Part shown: positions 45,980-53,650 of the stretch, in pieces
Layout of the letters: every line of letters starts with the position of its first letter
How positions within the stretch are numbered: position 1 is the stretch's first letter
Assembly (NCBI GenBank): GCA_964542305.1
Contig: CAZITX010000014.1
Location: 4,153 to 68,152, forward strand
DNA length: 64,000 bases
DNA from: DMER64 sp964542305
GTDB lineage: Bacteria; Bacteroidota; Bacteroidia; Bacteroidales; UBA932
Direction: 5' to 3'
Notes under the pieces: model-generated
What the model saw: the letters and a program-made list of their open reading frames with translations, nothing else
What the model was told of the DNA's origin: nothing
The model's database searches: none
Program-made: the position numbers and the translations under genes

Positions 45980-46348
45980 ATGAAAACACTGTACACTGTT
46001 TTACTTTTGGTGTTCTCCAATGTCTTTATGACATTCGCATGGTACGGACACCTGAAGTTTGGTTCAATGAAGTGGTTTCAGTCATTACCCCTGATCGCTG
46101 TCATCCTTTTTAGCTGGGGTATCGCTTTTGCCGAATACTGTTTCCAGGTTCCGGCAAACCGGATAGGGTATATTGGAAACGGTGGACCACTTTCACTTAT
46201 ACAGCTCAAGGTCATCCAGGAAGTGATCTCATTGAGCGTGTTTACTGTTTTCACACTGGCCGTGTTCAGGACAGAGCAATTCAAGTGGAATCACATCCTG
46301 GCTTTTTTTCTGCTGATAGCAGCGGTGTACCTGGTGTTCAAAAAATAA
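45980..46348 (+). CDS. DUF486 membrane protein
   Basis: The product is 122 aa with four helices. FAWYGHLKF, SWGIAFAEYCFQVPANRIGY and LKVIQEVISLSVF are the DUF486 signature (small multidrug-resistance/EamA-like superfamily). Transported substrate unknown. Confidence 0.88.
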   Translation: MKTLYTVLLLVFSNVFMTFAWYGHLKFGSMKWFQSLPLIAVILFSWGIAFAEYCFQVPANRIGYIGNGGPLSLIQLKVIQEVISLSVFTVFTLAVFRTEQFKWNHILAFFLLIAAVYLVFKK

Positions 46349-46373
46349 AAAAGACCGCTTGAAAGAGCGGTCT
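46341..46373 (-). terminator. Intrinsic terminator of the PUR-family gene
   Basis: Minus strand AGACCGCT, six-base loop, AGCGGTCT then TTTTTTATTTTT. On the plus strand it has no T run, so it mainly serves the minus-strand gene about 100 bp upstream. Confidence 0.7.
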
Positions 46374-46475
46374 GTGCTAAAATATATTGACGAACTATTG
46401 TACACTTAGGGTTACAAAAAGCGCGGCAAAGGTAAAAGGATTTTTCAAGATTGCAATAGGTGAATGAAATTTTTT

Positions 46476-46820
46476 TTATTCATTCCCTGACAGATCTTCA
46501 AATTTTACGTTGGTAAATTCATTAGGGCGGGCTTCCGTAACAGGGATCCGGTCCTTAATGAATTTTATGACTTCATCCAGCCCTTCAGTGAATTTTTCAA
46601 AATCTTCCTTGTACAGGAAAACTTTATGTTTCTCATATGAAAACCGTCCGTCTTTGTCAACACGACGTTTGCTTTCCGTAATGGTCAGGTAATAATCATT
46701 TCCTTTAGTTGCCTTAACGTCAAAGAAATAGGTCCTTTTTCCGGCACGTACGGGTTTGGAAAAAACATCTTCTCCACTATGTTCCGCCTTGGTGGAACGG
46801 TCGAAATCTTCAAAATACAT
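46476..46820 (-). CDS. PUR-family DNA/RNA-binding protein (DUF3276)
   Basis: The product is 114 aa. AGKRTYFFDVKATKGNDYYL is the PUR repeat start; FSYEKHKVFLYKEDFEKF follows. Such small cytoplasmic proteins bind single-stranded nucleic acid and are common in Bacteroidota and spirochaetes. It is monocistronic and divergent from nusB. Confidence 0.88.
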   Translation of the reverse strand: MYFEDFDRSTKAEHSGEDVFSKPVRAGKRTYFFDVKATKGNDYYLTITESKRRVDKDGRFSYEKHKVFLYKEDFEKFTEGLDEVIKFIKDRIPVTEARPNEFTNVKFEDLSGNE

Positions 46821-46845
46821 AAGTCTGATTTATTTATAATATTCA

Positions 46846-46853
46846 CAAATATA
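46846..46853 (-). promoter_or_regulatory. -7 box of the PUR-family gene
   Basis: TATATTTG on the minus strand, 25 bp before the ATG; forms a divergent pair with the nusB box. Confidence 0.5.
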
Positions 46854-46873
46854 AAATATTTGCTTTAAAACTG

Positions 46874-46881
46874 TATATTTG
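46874..46881 (+). promoter_or_regulatory. -7 box of nusB
   Basis: TATATTTG on the plus strand, 26 bp before ATG 46908. The -33 region is A/T-rich without a clear TTTG. Confidence 0.5.
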
Positions 46882-46907
46882 CAGAGATTCTTTTTGATTT
46901 AAAAGGT

Positions 46908-47852
46908 ATGCTCAGCAGGCGTTTCATTCGTATTAAAATTTTTAAGGTTTTATTCAGCAGCGTTCATTCTCAAAATTTTGATCTTGCTTTGGCAGAAAAT
47001 GAACTCATCAAAAGCCTTGAAAAAACAAGACAATTGTATTTTCTCTTGCTCTCACTTCCGGGTACATTGGTACGCTATGCTCAGGAACGGATAGAAATAG
47101 GCATGCAGAAATACCATCCCACACAAGAAGAAATAAATCCAAACCTGCGTTTAGTCAATAACAAGGCTATCGGGATACTGAACAGGGACAAAGAATTGAC
47201 AGACTCCCGGACACACGGACTCAATTGGAACGCAAACAGGGGCTACATAAAACAATTGTACGATTCACTTAAAGAAGAACCGTATTTTCTGGATTACATG
47301 AATGCAGCCGAAGCTCCGGATTTTCAGGAGGATTTGAAATTTTTGATGGATTTTTATGGCGGTCAGCTGGATGATGATCCGGAACTATACAGTGTGCTGG
47401 AAGACCGCAGCCTCCACTGGACAGATGACGTTGCCTATGTCTGTAATGTTATCCTGACACAATTGGCAGCTTTACAGAGCGAACATGACAAACTGAAGCA
47501 TCCGCCATTGTTTTATAACCACGACGATAAAGATTTTGCCACCCGGTTGTTTACACATTCTTTACAACATTATGGAGAATATGTGGGTTATATAGAGAAG
47601 TTTGCACAGAACTGGGACCTGGAGCGGATCGCTGCCACAGATACCATTCTGATTGTCATGGGAGTGGCGGAAGCCGTGGCTTTCCCGCAGATCCCCATAA
47701 AAGTAACGCTCAATGAAATGGTTGAAATTTCCAAGTTTTACAGTACCGGAAATTCCAAAATGTTCGTGAACGGCATACTGGACCGCATAATTAAATATCT
47801 GACATCAGAAGGCATAATAGAAAAACGTGGCAGGGGACTTGTAGAGAAATAG
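46908..47852 (+). CDS. nusB: Transcription antitermination factor NusB
   Basis: The product is 314 aa, twice the E. coli length, as in Bacteroidota, because of a helical N-terminal extension. RRFIRIKIFKVLFSSVHS opens it; the NusB core is at the end (WDLERIAATDTILIVMGVAEAV and LNEMVEISKFYSTGNSKMFVNGILD). It binds boxA RNA in rRNA antitermination. It heads the run of plus-strand genes to 56.6 kb; yajC follows after 33 bp. Confidence 0.93.
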   Translation: MLSRRFIRIKIFKVLFSSVHSQNFDLALAENELIKSLEKTRQLYFLLLSLPGTLVRYAQERIEIGMQKYHPTQEEINPNLRLVNNKAIGILNRDKELTDSRTHGLNWNANRGYIKQLYDSLKEEPYFLDYMNAAEAPDFQEDLKFLMDFYGGQLDDDPELYSVLEDRSLHWTDDVAYVCNVILTQLAALQSEHDKLKHPPLFYNHDDKDFATRLFTHSLQHYGEYVGYIEKFAQNWDLERIAATDTILIVMGVAEAVAFPQIPIKVTLNEMVEISKFYSTGNSKMFVNGILDRIIKYLTSEGIIEKRGRGLVEK

Positions 47853-47885
47853 ATCAGCAATACTATTAAAAACCAATATTAAAAC

Positions 47886-48215
47886 ATGAACACATTATTT
47901 TTTATTTTACAAGAACAAACTACCGCAGTTGCCGGTAAAGGCGGGAACTGGTCGTTTCTTATAATGATGGTTGCCATTTTCGTGGTAATGTACTTTTTAA
48001 TGATCCGTCCGCAGAAGAAACGTCAGAAAGAATTGAAAGCATACCGCGATAACCTGCAAAAAGGTGAAAAGGTCATTACTGCAGGCGGCATTTACGGAAC
48101 CGTAGTTGAAGTAAAAGATACAACCGTTTTACTGGAAGTGGACAACAACGTGAAGATCAGGGTAGACAAATCAAGCCTTGTCAAGGACTCCAGCGACCTT
48201 CAGCAGCAGAACTAA
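47886..48215 (+). CDS. yajC: Preprotein translocase subunit YajC
   Basis: The product is 109 aa. One helix (about 22-40) followed by MIRPQKKRQKELKAYRDNLQKGEKVITAGGI, the family signature. Associates with SecDF in the inner membrane. Order nusB-yajC-YbbR-coaE is common in this phylum. Confidence 0.95.
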   Translation: MNTLFFILQEQTTAVAGKGGNWSFLIMMVAIFVVMYFLMIRPQKKRQKELKAYRDNLQKGEKVITAGGIYGTVVEVKDTTVLLEVDNNVKIRVDKSSLVKDSSDLQQQN

Positions 48216-48248
48216 GAGAAAATCAAACGCCTTACAAAAGTATGGCTT

Positions 48249-49193
48249 ATGAAACGTTCCAGATTGGTTTTGATACTGTGTATTATCACAGCTTTTTTCC
48301 TTTGGGTGGTCTACACATTATCCAATGAGTACACTGCTTACTTCCGGTTCCCTGTGGAAGTGGAAACCAATCTGGAAGGCCGTACCAATATTTCTCGTCC
48401 TGACAACACACTTTTCATAAGAGGCAAGGCCAGGGGTTTTTACATAATTCGCAACACCTGGCGAAAAAGAATTCCTCCGGTAAGTTTTTTTGCAGACCGG
48501 GAACTTATACATGAGATCCCCGGCAGCGATGATGATTTTTACCTGCTTTCAGACAATATAGACAATTTGGTAAACGATGCCCTGGGTAGTGACCTGGAAC
48601 TGGAAACCATCTTAAGCGACACCATTCGCCTTAGGTATCCCCGGGAGCATTTTAAAAAAGTCCCGGTAAGATTTGTTGCAGACATAGCCTATAAATCCCA
48701 ATATATGTCTTTTGAACCTGTCAGGCTGACACCTGACAGCGTTTTGGTCTATGCCCAGGAACCTTACCTGGAGATCATAGAAGAAGTAAAAACCCGAAGA
48801 ACAACCTTGGGCAACCTTTCGCAGAGTGTGGAAGGTATTGCCCGTTTGGAAATTCCGGAAAACACCCGTCTTTCACATGCCGAGGTGGAATACAGGATCC
48901 CCGTTCTGCGTTACGTGGAAATGTCTTTCGAGGTTCCGGTAACAACGCGAAACGTACCGTACCGCAGGGAACTCTTTGTTTTACCCGATGTGGTGACCAT
49001 TCAGTTCCGGTGTCCGTTCCGTGAGGCATCCGGCATCTCTCCCGATGACTTTCTTCTTGTGATTGATTACAATGACTTCATAAAGAAAGAAAGCGGCAAG
49101 ATCATTCCCGTTCTTGAAGCATCTCCCGGTTACATAAGTCACATAATTGTGTCTCCCCAATTTGTGGACGGCATCATTCAGAATCGTTACTAA
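48249..49193 (+). CDS. YbbR-like domain protein
   Basis: The product is 314 aa with an N-terminal membrane helix (about 6-24) and a beta-rich extracytoplasmic part. EPVRLTPDSVLVYAQEPYLEII matches the YbbR repeat. CdaR-type YbbR proteins regulate diadenylate cyclase in Firmicutes; no such link is shown here. Confidence 0.75.
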   Translation: MKRSRLVLILCIITAFFLWVVYTLSNEYTAYFRFPVEVETNLEGRTNISRPDNTLFIRGKARGFYIIRNTWRKRIPPVSFFADRELIHEIPGSDDDFYLLSDNIDNLVNDALGSDLELETILSDTIRLRYPREHFKKVPVRFVADIAYKSQYMSFEPVRLTPDSVLVYAQEPYLEIIEEVKTRRTTLGNLSQSVEGIARLEIPENTRLSHAEVEYRIPVLRYVEMSFEVPVTTRNVPYRRELFVLPDVVTIQFRCPFREASGISPDDFLLVIDYNDFIKKESGKIIPVLEASPGYISHIIVSPQFVDGIIQNRY

Positions 49194-49197
49194 AGTC

Positions 49198-49809
49198 ATG
49201 GAAACTCTGATAACACTCGGTATTACGGGGGGCATAGGCAGTGGAAAAAGTTACGTTACCCGTATTTTTACTGCCCTGGGTATACCTTGTTACGATTCAG
49301 ATGCACGTACAAAATTGCTGTACCGGGAAAACGAAGAACTGAAAGAAGCGTTGACCAATTTGCTGGGACATACCATATACAGGGACGGAGAACCGGATAT
49401 CAGGGTTATGGCATCCCTGATTTTCAGCGATCACAGTCTCCTTAAAAAAGTCAATACCCTGGTTCATCCTTATGTTGTTCGTGATTTTTTAAAGTGGGCT
49501 GCTACTACAAATGCACCTTATGTGATATTTGAAAGCGCAATTCTCCTGGAAATGGAACCGCCTTTTCATACCACAAAAGTACTGACCGTATCTGCAGATA
49601 AGGAACTGCGTCTGCAAAGAGCCTCGGGCCGGGATAACAGCCACAGGCAATCGGTGCTGAACAGGATGGATAAACAATGGACCGACAGCCAAAGGGAATC
49701 CGGAGCTGATTTTATAATCGTTTCGGACGAAACACAACCTTTATTGCCGCGTGTTCTGGCAGTTCACCATGAAATGATACAACTAACCAACAATAACAAT
49801 GAAAACTGA
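49198..49809 (+). CDS. coaE: Dephospho-CoA kinase
   Basis: The product is 203 aa from METLITLGITG (49198, 4 bp after the previous stop). Walker A GGIGSGKS (residues 10-17), CYDSDARTK and FESAILLE are family motifs. Last step of CoA synthesis. The end overlaps the DUF5606 gene by 11 bp. Confidence 0.94.
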   Translation: METLITLGITGGIGSGKSYVTRIFTALGIPCYDSDARTKLLYRENEELKEALTNLLGHTIYRDGEPDIRVMASLIFSDHSLLKKVNTLVHPYVVRDFLKWAATTNAPYVIFESAILLEMEPPFHTTKVLTVSADKELRLQRASGRDNSHRQSVLNRMDKQWTDSQRESGADFIIVSDETQPLLPRVLAVHHEMIQLTNNNNEN

Positions 49810-50386
49810 TCTTACTAAAATTCTCTCCATTGGAGGACACCCCGGACTTTTCCGTTACCTTGCCCAAAGCAACGGGGGCGTGGTCGTAGAATCTATGACA
49901 GACAAAACCAGGAAGTGGATGGGCCCAAGTGCCCGTATGACTTCATTGTCAGATATTTCAGTTTATACCACAATGGAAGACGAGCTGAAACTGCAGGATA
50001 TTTTCACCAAAATGAAAGAATTTTTAAACGACAATCCCGCCCCGAACCCCAAATCAAAGGCTGATGAAATGGCCGGATTCTTTGATAAGGTGATCCCCCA
50101 GTACGACAAAGACCGTTTTTACCCCTCACACATGAAGAAAGTGCTGGACTGGTATAATATACTGAAAGAAGCCGATGCCCTGGATTTTGAAAATCCGGAA
50201 ATTAACGAATCAGGCGAAGAAACAGAACAGGACGGAACCGAAAAACATGTGGCAGAAACAAAGCCCGAACATAAGGCCCAGACAGTAAAAACCGCAAAAG
50301 CACCAAAACCGGCAGGAACAAAAGCTCCCAAAACCACCGGGGCAAAAGCCCCCAAACCGGTAATGAAACATACCACACAAAAATAA
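49799..50386 (+). CDS. DUF5606 protein with Lys/Pro/Ala-rich tail
   Basis: The product is 195 aa. Residues 1-135 (ILSIGGHPGLFRYLAQSNGGVVVESM) match the Bacteroidota DUF5606 family, unknown function. Residues about 150-195 are acidic then a repetitive basic tail with several KAPKP/TGAKAPK units, possibly nucleic-acid-binding. No signal peptide, so cytoplasmic. Confidence 0.8.
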   Translation: MKTDLTKILSIGGHPGLFRYLAQSNGGVVVESMTDKTRKWMGPSARMTSLSDISVYTTMEDELKLQDIFTKMKEFLNDNPAPNPKSKADEMAGFFDKVIPQYDKDRFYPSHMKKVLDWYNILKEADALDFENPEINESGEETEQDGTEKHVAETKPEHKAQTVKTAKAPKPAGTKAPKTTGAKAPKPVMKHTTQK

Positions 50387-50396
50387 AACGCCGGGG

Positions 50397-51719
50397 ATGG
50401 CAGGAAAGGTCTCTGTCTATACACTGGGCTGTTCCAAAAATCGCGTGGACAGTGAACACCTCATGCAACAGCTGGAAGCAGGAGGATGGGACGTTATTCC
50501 CGATGCCGTAGAAGAAGATTATCCCCTGGACGTGTTAATCATCAATACCTGCGGCTTCATTCACGATGCCAGAGAGGAATCTATAGATTACATACTGGAA
50601 GCCTTACAGGAAAAACAAAAGGGAAGGATAGGAAAGGTAATGGTAATGGGCTGCCTTTCTGAGCGATACAGAAAAGAACTGGAACGCGGGATCCCGGAAA
50701 CCGACGCACTTTTTGGAGTGGAAGATATTCCACTGATAACTGCCGCTATGGGGGTACAGTACAATCCCGGGCTGGCCACACAACGGGTCTTATCGACACC
50801 GGCACATTATGCCTACCTGAAACTCAGCGAAGGTTGTGACCGCGGATGTGCTTATTGTGCCATACCTCTGATCCGGGGCAAACATATTTCCCGTCCCAAA
50901 GAAGACCTGATCAAGGAAGCCCGCTTCCTGGCCGATCAAGGGGTTAAAGAGTTGGTGCTTGTGGCACAGGATACTAGTTTTTACGGACTGGATCTGTATG
51001 GAAAACGCTACCTGGCAGAATTAATGGAAGATCTGTGCAAAATAGATTCCATTCAATGGATACGCCTGTTGTATACTTATCCGCAAGGATTTCCACTGGA
51101 CGTTCTCAGACTCATGGGAACTGAAAAGAAAATTTGCCAATACATAGATATTCCCCTGCAACACATATCTGATCAGGTGCTTTCTGCCATGCGACGGAAC
51201 ACAACAAAAGCACAAACACTACAATTGCTGGAAGATTTTCGTAAATTCGTACCGGGTATCTGTATTCGCACCACATTGATGGTTGGTCATCCGGGGGAGG
51301 GCGAAAAAGAATTCCGGGAATTGATGGATTTTGTAGAAAAAGCCCGGTTTGAAAAAATGGGCGCTTTTATGTATTCCCGGGAAGAAGGCACCTACGGGGC
51401 AAAACACTTGAAAGATTCGGTACCTCAAAAAGTGAAACAGGAAAGGTATGCCCGGTTAATGGAATTGCAAAAAGGCATATCCTTTGCTTACAATCAATCC
51501 ATGGTGGGTAACCGATGCAGCGTATTGGCCGATTACCTCATCACCGGAGATACAGATAACGGGGTAACGGTACTGGGGAGAACACAATACGAAGCACCTG
51601 AAGTTGACGGACAGGTGATCCTGGAAAACGCACCGGATGTAGTTCCCGGTTCTTTTATAAATGCCCGGATTACAAAAGCAGATGAATACGATCTGTATGC
51701 TGAATTAATAAAGGAATAA
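50397..51719 (+). CDS. rimO: Ribosomal protein S12 methylthiotransferase
   Basis: The product is 440 aa. N-terminal UPF0004 domain (VYTLGCSKNRVDSEHL, INTCGF, VMGCLSERY), radical SAM motif CDRGCAYCAIP, and a C-terminal TRAM domain. It adds a methylthio group to Asp of ribosomal protein S12 (family knowledge). Confidence 0.95.
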   Translation: MAGKVSVYTLGCSKNRVDSEHLMQQLEAGGWDVIPDAVEEDYPLDVLIINTCGFIHDAREESIDYILEALQEKQKGRIGKVMVMGCLSERYRKELERGIPETDALFGVEDIPLITAAMGVQYNPGLATQRVLSTPAHYAYLKLSEGCDRGCAYCAIPLIRGKHISRPKEDLIKEARFLADQGVKELVLVAQDTSFYGLDLYGKRYLAELMEDLCKIDSIQWIRLLYTYPQGFPLDVLRLMGTEKKICQYIDIPLQHISDQVLSAMRRNTTKAQTLQLLEDFRKFVPGICIRTTLMVGHPGEGEKEFRELMDFVEKARFEKMGAFMYSREEGTYGAKHLKDSVPQKVKQERYARLMELQKGISFAYNQSMVGNRCSVLADYLITGDTDNGVTVLGRTQYEAPEVDGQVILENAPDVVPGSFINARITKADEYDLYAELIKE

Positions 51720-51735
51720 AGAATCAAACAGAGAT

Positions 51736-52482
51736 ATGCAATTACTACAAGACAAAAAAGTACTGATCACAGGCGCAGCCCGCGGTATAGGGAAAGCAGT
51801 TGCCATAGAAATGGCCCGGCACGGAGCCGATGTTGCCTTTACCGATTTAAAAATTGATGATCAGGCCAACGAAACACTCCAGGAGATCCGCTCACTGGGC
51901 GTAAAGGCAGTTGCTATTGCTTCCAATGCCGCATCTTTTGAAGAAACGCACCGGGTTGTGGAACAGGTAATGCAGGAATTCGGACGTATTGATATTTTGG
52001 TAAACAACGCCGGAATAACACGTGACAACCTGGTATTGCGAATGTCCGAACAACAATGGGACACGGTGCTGGAAGTAAATTTGAAATCCGCTTTCAATTT
52101 TATTCATGCCCTGGCACCGGTTATGGTCAAACAAAAATGCGGCAGCATCATCAATATGAGTTCAGTTGTCGGGCTGTCAGGCAATGCAGGTCAAACCAAT
52201 TATTCGGCATCCAAAGCCGGACTCATTGCCCTGACAAAGTCTGTAGCAAAAGAACTCGGCCCCAGGGGTATAAGGGCCAATGCCATAGCTCCCGGATTTA
52301 TTGTCAGCGATATGACCGACCAGCTTTCCGAAGCCGTGCGCAAATCCTGGACAGACACCATACCTTTGAGAAGGGGAGGAACCCCGCAGGATGTAGCCAA
52401 TGTCTGTGTCTTTTTGGGTTCGGACCTGGCTTCTTACGTCAGCGGACAGGTAATTCCTGTTTGTGGTGGAATGCATACGTAA
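51736..52482 (+). CDS. fabG: 3-oxoacyl-[acyl-carrier-protein] reductase
   Basis: The product is a 248-aa short-chain dehydrogenase. ITGAARGIGKAV binds NADPH, NNAG is at 90-93, and the catalytic triad is Ser143, Tyr156, Lys160 with the exact E. coli FabG spacing. Fatty-acid elongation role inferred; no other fab genes are adjacent. Confidence 0.92.
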   Translation: MQLLQDKKVLITGAARGIGKAVAIEMARHGADVAFTDLKIDDQANETLQEIRSLGVKAVAIASNAASFEETHRVVEQVMQEFGRIDILVNNAGITRDNLVLRMSEQQWDTVLEVNLKSAFNFIHALAPVMVKQKCGSIINMSSVVGLSGNAGQTNYSASKAGLIALTKSVAKELGPRGIRANAIAPGFIVSDMTDQLSEAVRKSWTDTIPLRRGGTPQDVANVCVFLGSDLASYVSGQVIPVCGGMHT

Positions 52483-52503
52483 ACAAAATAAAATCAAAAA
52501 GAT

Positions 52504-53451
52504 ATGAAAGCCATACGTACTACCGGAATTCTTGCCGTCTTGCTGATGTTAAGTGCATGCGGTCCGTTAATCAACATCCTGGAAGTAGACGTGAGGCTCC
52601 CGGCTACCAGACCCCTCAACGTTCTGGGAAGGGAAATGTCCGTCTTCACGCCAAAATACGATTCGGTATCGGTAACCGACTCGGTCTTGTTGCAAAAATT
52701 TGCCCAGTCACTGGCAGAGACGCTTGCCTCCGAGGCATACCTTTCTCCCGGATCGGTGCCGGTTTTCAGTCATTATACCGGATCGGAAGCGCTGGGAACG
52801 CTGGAACAGCCTGACTACGTACACCGGCTGGCCCTTGAAACAGGGACCAACCTGGTCTTTATGGTTGACAGTGTAGAGATTGGCGGATTCTTTACAAGGG
52901 AAGTAACCCGGGTAGAGGACGATTACAAATTGCAGTACCTGATGGCTCCCTTCAGTTCGGTAGTCAGGGTATACGATGCCGAAAAGGTCCAGTTCATAAA
53001 ATACATACCCCTGCGTGATACCGTTGCCTGGGAAGTATGGGTCCCCTCGGAAACAGAAACCGTTTCCATTCCGTCTTCAGCCTTTAAGGACCTGCAAAGG
53101 GCATCGGAATACTTTGCACAGGAACTTGCCGGTTCTTTCAAGGACCAATGGGAAACCCAGGACAGGGTGATATTTGTTTACGATAAAAGAGCCTGGAATA
53201 TGGCCTACAATCATGCCCTGGCCTTTGCCTGGGATGAAGCCATGAAAATATGGATGGAGCTGGTAAAGGGCGATAATGCAAAAGAAGTAGCCTGCGCTGC
53301 TTTCAATATGTCTGTTGCCTGTGAGATGCAGGGGAATTTTGAGTTGGCCCAGAAATGGCTGGACCTGTCACAAAAAACATTTGATCTTCCGGAAGTAAAA
53401 TACTACAGAGAACTTCTGCAAGAGCGGAAAAAAGAAAAAATGCTGTTTTGA
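52504..53451 (+). CDS. Lipoprotein, possibly DUF6340
   Basis: The product is 315 aa with lipobox LSAC. A beta-rich first part (DVRLPATRPLNVLGREMSVF) and a C-terminal TPR-like helical region (about 225-315; AFAWDEAMKIWMELVKGDNAKEVACAAFNMSVACEMQGNFELA). The DUF6340 call is tentative. The stop overlaps the next gene's TTG start. Confidence 0.65.
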   Translation: MKAIRTTGILAVLLMLSACGPLINILEVDVRLPATRPLNVLGREMSVFTPKYDSVSVTDSVLLQKFAQSLAETLASEAYLSPGSVPVFSHYTGSEALGTLEQPDYVHRLALETGTNLVFMVDSVEIGGFFTREVTRVEDDYKLQYLMAPFSSVVRVYDAEKVQFIKYIPLRDTVAWEVWVPSETETVSIPSSAFKDLQRASEYFAQELAGSFKDQWETQDRVIFVYDKRAWNMAYNHALAFAWDEAMKIWMELVKGDNAKEVACAAFNMSVACEMQGNFELAQKWLDLSQKTFDLPEVKYYRELLQERKKEKMLF

Positions 53452-53630
53452 AAGAAAAGATACCCCCTCGTATCCACAAAACAGTGGTAAGTTTTAACGA
53501 CCGCGAAATGGCAGTGATAGACCATTTTTGTGAAAAATACAATATTAAGGTACGTTCCCGTATGTACCGTGAAGCCATAATCGGCACCATACTAAGGAAA
53601 CTGGAAGAAGATCATCCCCGTTTATTTTAA
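53448..53630 (+). CDS. 60-aa ribbon-helix-helix-like protein with TTG start
   Basis: The product is MKEKIPPRIHKTVVSFN..., with a short beta segment and two helices (DREMAVIDHFCEKYNI, RSRMYREAIIGTILRKLEE), the pattern of small RHH DNA-binding proteins. The TTG overlaps the previous TGA (TTGA). It lies 20 bp before the REC-PEP-synthase-like gene and may be co-expressed or regulate it. Start and function are inferred. Confidence 0.6.
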   Translation: MKEKIPPRIHKTVVSFNDREMAVIDHFCEKYNIKVRSRMYREAIIGTILRKLEEDHPRLF

Positions 53631-53650
53631 ACCGGGGAAATACCAAGCCT